The notes under the pieces: generated by a model
Database searches by the model: none
What the model saw: only the letters and a program-made list of their open reading frames with translations
Told to the model about the DNA's origin: nothing
Assembly (NCBI GenBank): GCA_030656015.1
Contig: JAUSNX010000002.1
Coordinates: forward strand, 33,839 to 97,838
From: Methanobacteriaceae archaeon
GTDB lineage: Archaea > Methanobacteriota > Methanobacteria > Methanobacteriales > Methanobacteriaceae
DNA: 64,000 nt
Direction: 5' to 3'
Position numbers and translations under genes: made by a program
Shown here: piece by piece, positions 19,900 through 30,000 of the stretch
How positions within the stretch are numbered: the first letter of the stretch is position 1
Layout: the number at the start of each line of letters is the position of its first letter

Positions 19900-20403
19900 T
19901 TAGGTTAATTTTGTATGCCTACCCATTTTTTTAGCAATGGCACCTAGTAATCTGGATGCAAGAGGATGATGGATACCTTGAATAGTAGTGATAGCAATAA
20001 TCATTCCCACAATAAACATAGCTGGGGTTAAACCAATTACTGAACAGGCAGCAATAATAACGGTAATAGTTAAGGCACCAGTGGTACCGGCATATCCGGG
20101 ATCAGCACAAAGCCGATTTCCAATGAAAACCAGTAATGCAGCAATAAATCCACCTTCAGGGATTCCAATTAAATAACATCCCACCGCACCTAAGAGCGTA
20201 CCTGCAGAAGCATCAGGAGAACAAACAATGTTTCCCTGAAAAAATCCACCAGCTAGATCGCCTCCTCTTTTTTTCACATCTCGACCAATAACATCGGCCC
20301 CTTTAACTCCAGGAGCTTCAGGAAGGCCCATCCAGGTATCAATTAAAACAAAGTTAAGCCAGGTAATAATAGCTGCTAGTGCAACTCCCAGTAATTCATT
20401 CAT
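19900..20403 (-). CDS. ehaB: EhaB, integral membrane Eha subunit
   Basis: ATG 20403 is chosen because CGGAGG lies 7 nt upstream; the longer frame to 20457 overlaps ehaA too far. The 167-residue protein has about four to five helices with Gly-rich loops ([21 protein letters not shown], about residues 40-60). It overlaps the stop of ehaA by 8 bases. It has the B position of the conserved order and is probably part of the proximal membrane arm. Confidence 0.88.
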   Translation of the reverse strand: MNELLGVALAAIITWLNFVLIDTWMGLPEAPGVKGADVIGRDVKKRGGDLAGGFFQGNIVCSPDASAGTLLGAVGCYLIGIPEGGFIAALLVFIGNRLCADPGYAGTTGALTITVIIAACSVIGLTPAMFIVGMIIAITTIQGIHHPLASRLLGAIAKKMGRHTKLT

Positions 20404-20713
20404 TTGATTCCTCCGATTTGGGTCTAGGGAAAGCATCTTCAAAGAGATATTTAGCAAAAAATGCGGTTAAAATACCAATTAATATAGCAAGATCCATACC
20501 CTGATAGAAACCTCTTATTCCCAGTTGGAAAAAGATGGCCAGTAAACCTAAAGCAATGACCGCAGTAGGAAACACGGCACTAACCGTCCATGACTGCCGC
20601 ATTGGCCTTTCAGGAAGTAAAGGTAATTTTATTAATAGACCTATTCCTATGGCCGAACCCACTACCAGCAAGTAGCTGATTAATGTGTACATTTCATTAG
20701 CATGAATAATCAT
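20396..20713 (-). CDS. ehaA: EhaA, first integral membrane subunit of Eha hydrogenase
   Basis: The 105-residue protein has three helices ([60 protein letters not shown]) and an acidic end (RPKSEESNE). It opens the operon. A good TATA element lies about 25 bp upstream of ATG 20713 with no Shine-Dalgarno between them, so a leaderless transcript beginning at or next to this ATG is likely. An internal ATG at 20692 is the alternative start. Confidence 0.88.
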   Translation of the reverse strand: MIIHANEMYTLISYLLVVGSAIGIGLLIKLPLLPERPMRQSWTVSAVFPTAVIALGLLAIFFQLGIRGFYQGMDLAILIGILTAFFAKYLFEDAFPRPKSEESNE

Positions 20714-21322
20714 GTTAAATGGATATTACTCCAGAATATATAAATGTTTTTACTTGGCTTTTATCTATTAAAAATTAGCATAAATAATAAAAACTTCTAT
20801 GGAATTCTAATTTACGTTAATTAGTTCTAAAATTAAATAAAATATAGATTATTTAGGATTTCTACAGTTCTTATCTTATTAAATGCATATATCGCTAAAA
20901 TTAAAGATTTAAAAATAATATAACAGCGTTAAATATTATCTAATTGAAAAAACGTGTTTTTAAGAAATATGGTAATAATTTAAAAGATAAAAAGAAAACT
21001 ATTGACAAAATAAGCGAATATAATTAAAATAAAATGAATTAAAAATGTTAAATCATTTGAAATATAACAATTGCTATTTAAAAAATTTATTGTGAAAAAT
21101 ATTCATTATAAATGAACATAAAATCCAATACAGGGAATATCTAAAATAAATTAAACTTTATAAAAATTATTATACCTCTAGTAATTCAATTATCATGCAA
21201 TCTAATAACAATCTATATAATATATAATTCAATATTATGTAAGAAATTTATTATTATCTAAATCATTTAGATTTTATATTAATTAATAGCTTTTAATAAA
21301 TATTTAGAATGAGAGGAATTGG
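20714..21322. other. Divergent intergenic region between ehaA and DUF1616 gene
   Basis: These 609 bases contain the eha promoter at the left end and presumably the promoter of the DUF1616 gene at the right; the region in between is AT-rich with no ORF of note. Confidence 0.6.
20735..20752 (-). promoter_or_regulatory. eha operon promoter (TATA box)
   Basis: Read on the minus strand, the element is AAAACATTTATATATTC: a purine-rich BRE-like stretch followed by TTTATATA, the archaeal TATA consensus. It is centred roughly 25 bp before the ehaA ATG, so transcription should start at the initiation codon. This one promoter may drive all twenty genes. Confidence 0.6.
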
Positions 21323-24300
21323 ATGGAAACAAAGGAAATAAATAAAAATCAAGTATTATCTATTAAAAGCGACATAATAGTTCTGATTGCTGCTGCTATT
21401 AGTCTATTTATTCTAAACTGGCACATTAATTTAGAAATAATTGCAGGAATAATTTTAGTTATGGCCACGGGTTATGGATTAAGCATCATATTTTTTCCAA
21501 AAAAAAATGATATTGATTTTTTGTCAAGATTATTATTATCTCCTATTTTAGGAATCTTTTTAATCGGTTTTTGGAGTATTTTATTGAATTATACACCATA
21601 TCATGAGACTACTATATACTATGAACTTGCCATAATCCCAATTTTATTAATATTATTTATAATTAGAACTATTAGATTTTTAAGGTCAAAGAAATCTATT
21701 TCTAATTTGTCAATCAAAAGAAAGGATAAAAATAAGGCCAATATCCATGAAGACGAATATAAGAATTTAAATACTGCTAAAGCTGCTGCTAAAGCTGAAA
21801 AAGAAAAATTAATGAAAATAAATAAAAAAATCAATACCACTGAAACAGTTACAACTTCCAAATATTCCTCAAAATCATCAGACACCAAAACAGCACCCAC
21901 CCCCAAATATTCCTCAAAATCATCAGAAATGCCTAGACCCCCCGGTTATGGTAAAAAATATATTGATAAAAGTAAACCTACCCCATCAGAATCAAAAAAT
22001 AATATTAAAACTGGTAAATCAAAAAATAGATGGTCATTAAAATCTCAGGAAGATTCCAAAGTTGATAAATCAAAAGAAAAAATCGAGGTAATAAAAGTTA
22101 AAAAATCCATTAATGATATAATTATGGTTCTTATTTTAACTGTGATATGTGGAATTTTAATATTTTTACCTCAAACTTCAAGTTCCATTAAAATGGTATT
22201 TATAATACTACTTCTTTTCTTTATATTTGGATATTCCGTGCTATCTGGACTATTTATTAAATTTTCGGACCAGAAATTGTTAAAAAAGATCATTTACAGT
22301 GTTTTATTGAGTATGGGTATTGTTTTAAGTCTGTGTGCTTTATTAACCTTCCTCAAAATCCACCCACCATCAGCATATTTCTTAGCAGTTATTCTGGTTA
22401 TTTCCTTAGCCATGGGAATTTTAGGATACTTAAGAACGACTAGAAATCATAAAAAAGTAAAAAAAAGTTTTAGATATGAAAAAAGTAAATTAATTTCAGA
22501 AAAAAGTGAATTTAATGTTTTAACTATATCCCAAAAAGAATCATTATCCGAAACTAATTTAAAAAATGATGAAATGGTTTTCAAAAAGTATTCCCGGGAA
22601 AATACCCATGAAAAACCCCTGCAAAATAGAATTAATAGTAAACTAAATGATGATAAGCAAAATTTAAAACTAAGTGATTTAGGAAAAGAAAAAATTACCC
22701 CGGTATTAAATGATAATACAAGTAAAGATATTAAAACAACGGATGAAATCAAGACATCTTTAAGTCCCTCAGATGCTAGAAAAAGGGTTATGTCCCGTAA
22801 AAAGGATATGGAAAAAGATGGCCGGGAAAAAAGCAAATCATCCCAAGTATATGATGAACTCGAAAAAGATAAGAAATCAGATGCTAAAAAGACTTCAAAA
22901 CCTATTTCCAAGTTATTTAGAAGTTCATCTACATTGAAATTAATTATTGTTTTAATTTTTAGCATAATTGGTATTATTTTTACAATTCAACCAGTATCTT
23001 CATTTTTATCTTCAAATTTAGGAATTGCCTTAGGAGAAATTGTTAAGTTAATATTTATAGCGCCACTTCTTCTCTATTTGCCAGGATATGCTATAAAAGA
23101 GTTATTTATACCTGAAAAGTTCTCGGGAATTATATTTGCAGGAGCTATCAGCATAGTTATTAGTTTATCTTTGGATATCCTGATTTTATTTGGAATGCTG
23201 TACATAGGCCATTTATCTAACCAAACAGGCCTGAATCAAAGTTTGTATGTGGGAATTTTATCCAGTATATCCATTATATGTATATTAATTGCATTTTGGA
23301 AGTCTAATAAAAAAACAGTTCCAACCGACATATCCATGTATGAACTTTCTAAAAAGGACTCTGAAACAGATAAAGAAATGGAAGAAAATAAAGCAGGATT
23401 AGATAAAAATAAGGATGAAAAAGCATTAAATGATCTAAAAAAATATTCTAAAGAAAAGTCAGAGAATATTAAAAAAGAGAAGGGTATAGAAATTCTCAAA
23501 GAAGATATTGCTCTGGCAAAAAAAGAAGTTAAAGAAGATCCATTATTTACCCTTAAAAAACCTGACCCCGCAGTTATTAAAAAACCTGAATCAATACCTG
23601 TTAAAAAACCAGCTCGAAAAAATTACTTAGAAGAAGATCTGGCCAAATCATTTTCAGCATCAGATATTTTTGATGATAAAAAAGAGAATAAAGAAATTAA
23701 AAAGCCAGACCCCAGCAATCAAGATAATAAAAAGAGGTTTATACCCCTAGATCTTCTAATTGTTTTAAACATCACATTTTTAACTATTATAAGCATCTAT
23801 GTTCCCATAATAAGTAAAACTCCATTGAATTCTATATTAGGGCTCTTATTCGTTTTATTCATTCCAGGATATACATTAATTGCGGCATTATTCCCTAAAA
23901 AACAGGATCTGGATAATATTGCAAGATTGGCCCTTAGTTTTGGAATGAGCCTGGCCATATCTCCATTGATAGGACTAGCACTTAATTATACTCCATTTGG
24001 AATAAAATTATCACCAATAGTAATTTCTTTAACCATATTTACTATTATAATGGTTTTAATATCTTACATTAGAAGAAAAAAAGTTTCTAGCGAAAATAGA
24101 TTTAATCCAGAAATTACTAACTCCCTATCTTCCTTGAAACAGTCATTTAATAGTGAATCCCGACTTGATAAAATTCTTTCTATAATATTGATACTTTCTT
24201 TAGTGCTGGCCATTGCTACTACTGCATATATAATTGTCAAACCTAAGGAAGGGGAAAAATTCACTGAATTCTACATTTTAGGGCCTAATGGAAAGGCCAG

Positions 24301-24583
24301 TGACTATCCGACCAACCTCACCTTAGGGCAATCTGGAAAATTATTTGTAGGTGTAGTGAATCACGAATATTCTACGGTAAATTATAAAGTGTTGGTCAAG
24401 TTACAGGGGAAAATCATAAGCACTGAAAATATAAGTCTGAAAAATAATCAGAAATGGGAAAAGGACATAATTTTCACACCAGATGCATCTGGAACTAATC
24501 AAAAATTGGAATTAATTTTATACAAGTTACCTGATGATAAAAATGCTTATAGATCCTTACATCTATGGGTTAATGTAGTCTAA
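21323..24583 (+). CDS. Giant membrane protein with four DUF1616-like modules
   Basis: The protein has 1086 residues, with GAGGAATTGG before ATG. Four clusters of about four helices each occur near residues 14-115, 265-375, 535-660 and 805-920. Modules 1 and 4 share the clear DUF1616 pattern (RLLLSPILGIFLIGFWSILL, LNYTPY; RLALSFGMSLAISPLIGLAL, LNYTPF). Modules 2 and 3 are more divergent. Long, highly charged Lys/Glu/Ser linkers, probably disordered, separate them. After a final helix (about 952-972) comes a beta-rich, probably extracellular domain with the family text TEFYILGPNGKASDYPTNLT. DUF1616 proteins usually have one module of ~330 residues. The neighbouring polysaccharide genes suggest a cell-surface role; the function is unknown. 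Confidence 0.8.
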   Translation: METKEINKNQVLSIKSDIIVLIAAAISLFILNWHINLEIIAGIILVMATGYGLSIIFFPKKNDIDFLSRLLLSPILGIFLIGFWSILLNYTPYHETTIYYELAIIPILLILFIIRTIRFLRSKKSISNLSIKRKDKNKANIHEDEYKNLNTAKAAAKAEKEKLMKINKKINTTETVTTSKYSSKSSDTKTAPTPKYSSKSSEMPRPPGYGKKYIDKSKPTPSESKNNIKTGKSKNRWSLKSQEDSKVDKSKEKIEVIKVKKSINDIIMVLILTVICGILIFLPQTSSSIKMVFIILLLFFIFGYSVLSGLFIKFSDQKLLKKIIYSVLLSMGIVLSLCALLTFLKIHPPSAYFLAVILVISLAMGILGYLRTTRNHKKVKKSFRYEKSKLISEKSEFNVLTISQKESLSETNLKNDEMVFKKYSRENTHEKPLQNRINSKLNDDKQNLKLSDLGKEKITPVLNDNTSKDIKTTDEIKTSLSPSDARKRVMSRKKDMEKDGREKSKSSQVYDELEKDKKSDAKKTSKPISKLFRSSSTLKLIIVLIFSIIGIIFTIQPVSSFLSSNLGIALGEIVKLIFIAPLLLYLPGYAIKELFIPEKFSGIIFAGAISIVISLSLDILILFGMLYIGHLSNQTGLNQSLYVGILSSISIICILIAFWKSNKKTVPTDISMYELSKKDSETDKEMEENKAGLDKNKDEKALNDLKKYSKEKSENIKKEKGIEILKEDIALAKKEVKEDPLFTLKKPDPAVIKKPESIPVKKPARKNYLEEDLAKSFSASDIFDDKKENKEIKKPDPSNQDNKKRFIPLDLLIVLNITFLTIISIYVPIISKTPLNSILGLLFVLFIPGYTLIAALFPKKQDLDNIARLALSFGMSLAISPLIGLALNYTPFGIKLSPIVISLTIFTIIMVLISYIRRKKVSSENRFNPEITNSLSSLKQSFNSESRLDKILSIILILSLVLAIATTAYIIVKPKEGEKFTEFYILGPNGKASDYPTNLTLGQSGKLFVGVVNHEYSTVNYKVLVKLQGKIISTENISLKNNQKWEKDIIFTPDASGTNQKLELILYKLPDDKNAYRSLHLWVNVV
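21858..21927 (+). repeat. 25-bp perfect direct repeat inside the DUF1616 gene linker
   Basis: An identical 25-bp block occurs at 21858-21882 and 21903-21927, with a 45-bp period that keeps the frame and encodes KYSSKSS twice. It marks recent expansion of the first charged linker. Confidence 0.85.
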
Positions 24584-24846
24584 TCCAAATATCTAATTTA
24601 AATTTATGATGTTGAAAATTTAACTATTAAAACAGAATAATCACATCAATAATACTATATAATATAAATCTCTTAAAAAAGATTAATTTATATAAAAATT
24701 GACCATGTGAATATCTTTTAAAAAAGATTTTAATTACATTTATTAAAATTACCCTCAACTTTAATTAAATAATATAACTTAAAGAAAATTTTAAACCATT
24801 TTATAAATAAAATCTTGATAAAAACTATTATAGGGAAGTATGATTC

Positions 24847-25779
24847 ATGCAAAATAAAAATATAGTTGTGACCGGTGGTTTAGGATTTATTGGAAGCCAT
24901 TTAGTTGATAAATTAGTTGAAAATAACCAAGTTACTATTATTGATGATAAATCTTCGGGAAATATCACTAATCTAGCCTACCCCCAACATGAAAATCTGG
25001 AGATAATAATTGGAGGAATTAATGATTTAGACTTAAAAGAAATCTTCCAGGACAAAGATTACATCTTCCATGAGGCCGCCATGGCCAGTGTTCCCCTAAG
25101 TATAGATTTCCCAGAAGAATCACACCGAATAAATGCCACTGGAACCCTAAAAATACTAGTTGCTGCTCGAGATGCTGGTGTAAAGAAATTAATAAATGCC
25201 TCCAGTTCCGCGGTTTATGGGGACAATACTAACATGCCCCTTAAAGAAAGTGAGCCGGTAAATCCACTATCACCATATGCCGTTTCTAAAACATCCGCTG
25301 AACAATACTGTAAAGTATTTTCAGAAGTTTATGGGTTAGAAACTGTTTCTTTTAGATATTTTAATGTTTTTGGGCCTCGTCAAGCCCCAGATTCACAATA
25401 TGCTGCAGTAATTCCTAAGTTCATTGATTCATTATTAAATGGTAATTCACCCATAATTTATGGAGACGGAAAACAAAGCAGAGACTTCATTTTTGTTAAT
25501 GATGTGGTTGATGCTAATATCAAGGCCTGTGAGTCAAAATTCAGTGGAGTTCTTAATTTAGCAGGTGGGACTGCTTTAAGTGTGAATGAATTGTTTACTA
25601 TGATTAAAAATATTTTAGGATCTCCTTTAGAACCAAAATATCTTGAAGAACGTTCTGGAGATATAAAGCATTCCATGGCTGAAGTTAGTGGCCTGGAAAA
25701 TATTGACTTTAAAGTAAAAAAAGACTTTGAAAAACAGTTAAGAGAAACTATTGAGTGGTTTAAAAAATCAAAGAAATAG
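24847..25779 (+). CDS. NAD-dependent sugar epimerase (extended SDR, UDP-glucose 4-epimerase-like)
   Basis: The 310-residue protein is an extended short-chain dehydrogenase with an N-terminal nucleotide site GGLGFIGSH (about residues 9-17), a catalytic Ser in NASSSAVYGD and the YAVSK pair (Tyr/Lys of YxxxK) near residue 145. Text such as FRYFNVFGPRQ, YGDGKQSRDFIFVNDVV is typical of archaeal UDP-glucose 4-epimerases and related enzymes. It likely interconverts UDP-hexoses for surface polysaccharide or glycoprotein synthesis. Substrate specificity is not certain from sequence. Confidence 0.88.
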   Translation: MQNKNIVVTGGLGFIGSHLVDKLVENNQVTIIDDKSSGNITNLAYPQHENLEIIIGGINDLDLKEIFQDKDYIFHEAAMASVPLSIDFPEESHRINATGTLKILVAARDAGVKKLINASSSAVYGDNTNMPLKESEPVNPLSPYAVSKTSAEQYCKVFSEVYGLETVSFRYFNVFGPRQAPDSQYAAVIPKFIDSLLNGNSPIIYGDGKQSRDFIFVNDVVDANIKACESKFSGVLNLAGGTALSVNELFTMIKNILGSPLEPKYLEERSGDIKHSMAEVSGLENIDFKVKKDFEKQLRETIEWFKKSKK

Positions 25780-25833
25780 CCTAATAATAATGATAGTTAC
25801 TTCAGTAAAAAAAAATATTCTTTTTAATATTTT

Positions 25834-26718
25834 CTAAATCATATGGGATTTAAATATTAATCTAAAATCATTTTCATTCCATTCCGAATCTATTTTTAAA
25901 GCTTCTTTAGCCATTATATTCTTCCAATCAATTCCAGGAGCAATGCAGTTATTTTCCATGTGAGTGGCAATGGATGGTAAAGGTGTCCATAACTTAAATC
26001 GTTTACCATTAATAATTTGCTTGGTAGAGTCCAACCATACCCTGAAAACTATTTTTCTCATTTCTGTTGATTTGAGCATATTAACCGGATTTAACTGATA
26101 CTTGGTCAGTGCCAACCACATACTAGAATCATAATTACCATTAACATAAGTTTTTAAAACTTCTTGAACATCGTTCAAAGTTTTTTTAGTGGTTAAAAAT
26201 GTTAAACAAGTTGAATTAGCAGTTCTCCATTTTCGAGTTGCTGTGGACCTGGTTTCATATTTATGTTGATGTAGCGGATGATTATAATAATCCAGATGAT
26301 CATAGGCCGAAACAAAATCAACATCATCATAGCTATCCATGAAATTAATCATTTCTTTAAATTGATTAGGGAGATAAAAATAATCGTCTTCAGCAAAATA
26401 AACCCTATTAGAATATTCCTGTTCTAAAAGGGCCATGATTTGAAGATCAAAGGTTGCTTGATTACCAATTCCTTTTAATTCAATTAATTCCAGGTCATCT
26501 TCAGAAAAATATTTTTGAAAAAGTTCATTATATTCCACTGGACAGTTATCCAACAATACAATCATTTTAACTTTTAAGTTTCCAAGAGAATCTTTAAAAG
26601 ATTTTAAACAAAATTCAGAAAGTTTAAGTTTATCTTGACTAAAAACAGGGGGTATTTTTGATACACCTGGATAAATTCTATAAGCAATAGCTAAATCATA
26701 ATCGTACAACCACATCAC
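25834..26718 (-). CDS. Glycosyltransferase-like protein (GT-A fold, EDD motif)
   Basis: This protein of about 294 residues starts at GTG 26718 or ATG 26715. It has a GT-A-like pattern: a strand VKMIVLLDNCP, a helix and then RVYFAEDDYFYLP near residue 125, where EDD resembles the metal-binding DxD of glycosyltransferases. A later HxE-like segment (SIATHMENNCIAPG) resembles acceptor-side residues. There are no membrane helices. It is on the opposite strand to the epimerase and converges with it. A role in surface glycan synthesis is inferred from context; the donor is unknown. Confidence 0.65.
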   Translation of the reverse strand: MMWLYDYDLAIAYRIYPGVSKIPPVFSQDKLKLSEFCLKSFKDSLGNLKVKMIVLLDNCPVEYNELFQKYFSEDDLELIELKGIGNQATFDLQIMALLEQEYSNRVYFAEDDYFYLPNQFKEMINFMDSYDDVDFVSAYDHLDYYNHPLHQHKYETRSTATRKWRTANSTCLTFLTTKKTLNDVQEVLKTYVNGNYDSSMWLALTKYQLNPVNMLKSTEMRKIVFRVWLDSTKQIINGKRFKLWTPLPSIATHMENNCIAPGIDWKNIMAKEALKIDSEWNENDFRLIFKSHMI

Positions 26719-26938
26719 CCAGAAGTAATATTAATTTTCATTATTATTTATATGTTATCATTATAGTATAAAAGGTTATTATTGAATTATGAATAGATTT
26801 TCTTAATAGAATTAGGATAATTATTGAGATTATAATAATTTATTGAATTACTTCAACAATTAATTAATAATAACTTTTGTTAATTAAAGTTTAATAAGTT
26901 AATTAAAAATTAAAATTGGGCTAATAATTTTAAAATCA

Positions 26939-27934
26939 TTATTTTTTAGGATTTTCCATAATAACATTTTTAAAGAAATCAATTGTTTTTCCCAGGCCCT
27001 GATCCAAAGACGTTTTAGCTTCCCAGTTAATGATTTTATTAGCCTTAGAAACATCAGGTTTCCTTTGGCGTGGGTCATCCACAGGCAATGGTTTAAAAGA
27101 AATTTTAGAGGAACCATTCATTTTTTGGAGAATAATTTTAGCAAAATCAATGATTTTATACTCGTCAGGATTTCCTAAATTCATAACTTCTCCATCAAGT
27201 CCGTTATAAGTCGAAAATCGGAATATTCCTTCTACTAAATCATCTACATAACAGAAACTACGACTTTGAGATCCATCACCATGAACTGTGATGTCCTCAC
27301 CTTTAAGAACCTGATAAATAAAGTTGGGAACAACCCGGCCATCATTTATTTTCATTCTAGGACCATAAGTGTTGAATATTCTAACAATTCTACTATCAAG
27401 GCCAAACTCACGATGATATGACATTACAGCTGCTTCTGAAAATCTTTTAGCTTCATCATAAACCGATCTTGGACCATTAGGATTTACATTTCCCCAGTAG
27501 CTTTCTACTTGGGGATGGACTTCCGGATCCCCATAAATTTCGGATGTGGACGCTATAACATAAGTTGCATTCATATTATGGGCTATTTCCAGCGTATTAA
27601 AAGTTCCATAAGAATCAACTTTCATGGTTTCTAAAGGGAAGTTAAAATAATCGACTGGACTGGCAGGACAGGCAAAATGAAGAATTATGTCAAATTTTTC
27701 CATACGGGGAATATTGAACAGTCCTTTTTTTTCCATTTCTGGTCTTGAAGAAACATCAGCTTCTATAAACTGGAAATAAGGATTTGAATCCAGATGAGAA
27801 AGGTTATGTGCACTGCCGGTGAGAAAATTATCAATTCCTACTACTTCAAAGCCCTCAGCTAAATATTTATCTACTAAATGACTTCCAATGAATCCTGCAG
27901 CCCCTGTAATTAAAACTTTACCTTTTTTATCCAT
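26939..27934 (-). CDS. UDP-glucuronate decarboxylase (UDP-xylose synthase)-like SDR
   Basis: The 331-residue extended SDR has GAAGFIGSH at residues 11-19, then family signatures of UDP-glucuronic acid decarboxylase: HFACPASPVDY, ATSEIYGDPEVHPQ, ESYWGNVNPNGPRSVYDEAK (Tyr/Lys catalytic pair in YDEAK), FNTYGPRM. The reaction converts UDP-glucuronate to UDP-xylose with loss of CO2. The adjacent UDP-glucose dehydrogenase on the same strand supplies the substrate, which strengthens the call. The start ATG follows GGAGAATTTTC. Confidence 0.88.
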   Translation of the reverse strand: MDKKGKVLITGAAGFIGSHLVDKYLAEGFEVVGIDNFLTGSAHNLSHLDSNPYFQFIEADVSSRPEMEKKGLFNIPRMEKFDIILHFACPASPVDYFNFPLETMKVDSYGTFNTLEIAHNMNATYVIASTSEIYGDPEVHPQVESYWGNVNPNGPRSVYDEAKRFSEAAVMSYHREFGLDSRIVRIFNTYGPRMKINDGRVVPNFIYQVLKGEDITVHGDGSQSRSFCYVDDLVEGIFRFSTYNGLDGEVMNLGNPDEYKIIDFAKIILQKMNGSSKISFKPLPVDDPRQRKPDVSKANKIINWEAKTSLDQGLGKTIDFFKNVIMENPKK

Positions 27935-28052
27935 GAAAATTCTCCATAATTAACTGAAAGCCCCTTATTAATAATGATCAATATTAATTTAAATAGACGC
28001 CCTAATAAAAATAAGCTTCTAAAGCATTTAAATAGCAATATTATCTAAAAAT

Positions 28053-29354
28053 TCATCTTCCTACACTGTAATATTCAAATTCCTTCATTTCATCAACATT
28101 AAAAATATTTCGGCCATCAATAATAATAGGAAGACGCATTAGTTCTTTTACCTTTTTCAAGTCAGCTTCTTTAAATTCTTGCCATTCAGTAATTATTAAA
28201 AGAGCATCAGCGTCCCTGAGGGCATCATATTTATCTTCAAAATATTTGACACTGCCTGATTCCGGCAAAATATTTTTAAAATTATCGCTAGCCTCGGGAT
28301 CATATAAATGAAGGTTTGCCCCATTTTTTTCCAGTTCCTGAGTAATTTCAATAGCTGGTGCTTCCCGAATATCATCAGTTTCTGGTTTAAATGCTAATCC
28401 CCATACTGCAATATTCTTATCTTTATTAATCCATAAAATATCCTCTATTTTATTCAAAAATGACCTTTTTTGGAAAGTATTTATTTTTTCAGTCTCTTTT
28501 AAAAGTCCAAATTCCAGGCCATGATCTTCCGCAATTTTAATAAAGGCCTGGACATCTTTAGGAAAGCAGGATCCACCATAACCAATTCCGGCATTGAGGA
28601 AATTTTCTCCAATTCTATGGTCAAGGCCTATGCCTTGGGCCACCGTATTAACATCAACTCCCACTTTTTCACATAATGCTGAAATCATGTTGATATATGA
28701 TATCTTCATAGCTAAAAAAGAATTAGAAGCGTGTTTAATGAGTTCTGCAGCTGCTGGTTTGGTGAATAATAATGGACGGCCTTCAACTGTGAATGGAGAA
28801 TATAGTTCTTTAAAAATCTCTTGAGCCCTTTCACTCTCAGCACCTACCACAATACGATCTGGATTCATGAAATCATGAATACCCGTACCTTCTCTCAAGA
28901 ATTCAGGATTGGAAGCAACATCAAATTCAGCCCCAACATGAGCATATCTTTTAATGGTCTTTTTCACCCATTGGTGAGTATTTACAGGCACTGTTGATTT
29001 TTCTATTATTAATTTATAAGCATTAAGATGTTCGGCTATCTGTCGAGAAACATCTTCCACTTGAGAGAGGTCTGCTTTCCCATCATCACTTTGAGGAGTT
29101 CCTACACAAATAAAAATTACTTCAGAAAACTTTACTGCTTCTTCCATATTAGTAGTAAATTTTAGTCTACCTTCTTCCAAGTTATTTTGAAGTATTTCTG
29201 TAAGGCCATGCTCGTATATGTGAGATTCACCCTTCTGAAGTTTATTAACCGTAGATTCCCTCTTTTCTATACACAAAACTTCATTTCCTAAATCAGCGAA
29301 ACATGCAGCAGTTATAAGTCCCACATAACCTGCTCCAATTACCGTAATATTCAT
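28053..29354 (-). CDS. ugd: UDP-glucose 6-dehydrogenase
   Basis: ATG 29354 gives MNITVIGAGYVGL, the expected Rossmann start, with GGTGG just upstream; 11 further upstream codons have no support. The 433-residue protein has all three UDPGDH parts: the N-terminal NAD domain, a central helix domain with catalytic Cys near residue 262 in YGGSCFPKD, and the C-terminal UDP-binding domain (VWGLAFKPETDDIREAPAI). It oxidises UDP-glucose to UDP-glucuronate. Together with the downstream UXS-like gene it would provide UDP-glucuronate and UDP-xylose for the glycan pathway here. Confidence 0.94.
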   Translation of the reverse strand: MNITVIGAGYVGLITAACFADLGNEVLCIEKRESTVNKLQKGESHIYEHGLTEILQNNLEEGRLKFTTNMEEAVKFSEVIFICVGTPQSDDGKADLSQVEDVSRQIAEHLNAYKLIIEKSTVPVNTHQWVKKTIKRYAHVGAEFDVASNPEFLREGTGIHDFMNPDRIVVGAESERAQEIFKELYSPFTVEGRPLLFTKPAAAELIKHASNSFLAMKISYINMISALCEKVGVDVNTVAQGIGLDHRIGENFLNAGIGYGGSCFPKDVQAFIKIAEDHGLEFGLLKETEKINTFQKRSFLNKIEDILWINKDKNIAVWGLAFKPETDDIREAPAIEITQELEKNGANLHLYDPEASDNFKNILPESGSVKYFEDKYDALRDADALLIITEWQEFKEADLKKVKELMRLPIIIDGRNIFNVDEMKEFEYYSVGR

Positions 29355-29387
29355 TGAACCACCCGATATAATTAATTTTAATTCCAT

Positions 29388-30000
29388 TAAATGAATTAAC
29401 TCATAAAATAAGCCGGAATAATCTAATTGTACATGATTAGGCTATTATTTTTTTATTAATAGTAATTTTAGTAGTATATTTTATCTTTCAGATTATTTAA
29501 TTATTGCTTCATCATATAATCAATAAATCAATTATTGGCAATTTAAATAACATCAATCAACATAATAAATAACTTTTTAGTGAAATCTATGATATAAATA
29601 TTATTATTAAAACTTAATAATAGATAAATCGGGATTATATCTTAAAAATGATTATTAGTTTTTAAATTCTATAAAAAACTCTAAATACATCATTTGATAG
29701 AAAATCCAAAAAATCAAGTCTTATAATTAGATTAAATATTAGTTATCTACAACAACTTTAATAAATGATAAAAGTAAATGATTAAAAGAATTGTGTAGTG
29801 ATTATAATATTATTATAGCAGCTAGTTAGTTGTTCTATTAAATAAACTCTAATTTAATTTATCTAATTTAATTTATCTAATTTAATTTAAATTATAAACC
29901 AATTAGATAATATTTGTATTTAATCTTAATTGACTTTTATTAATATATACTATAATAATGGACATCCATTAATAGAAATGGGAATACATAAGGTAATAAA
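29388..30000. other. Intergenic region with promoter of the plus-strand glycan block
   Basis: These ~610 AT-rich bases separate ugd from the flippase gene. A tandem repeat of ATTTAATTTATCTA occurs near 29852-29895. A TATA-like ATTAATATATAC at 29939-29951 is followed by a GGTAAT ribosome site before ATG 30001. No gene is visible. Confidence 0.5.

Noticed and set aside
12610..20713. Ehb rather than Eha hydrogenase
   Set aside because: Gene count, the six- and ten-cluster polyferredoxins P and Q, and the HAD, Ftr-like and PfkB genes at the end fit eha and not ehb.
22447..22965. 172-codon minus-strand frame in the DUF1616 gene
   Set aside because: It lies opposite the charged linker; Ser/Phe/Leu composition is the mirror of Lys/Glu/Asp codons.
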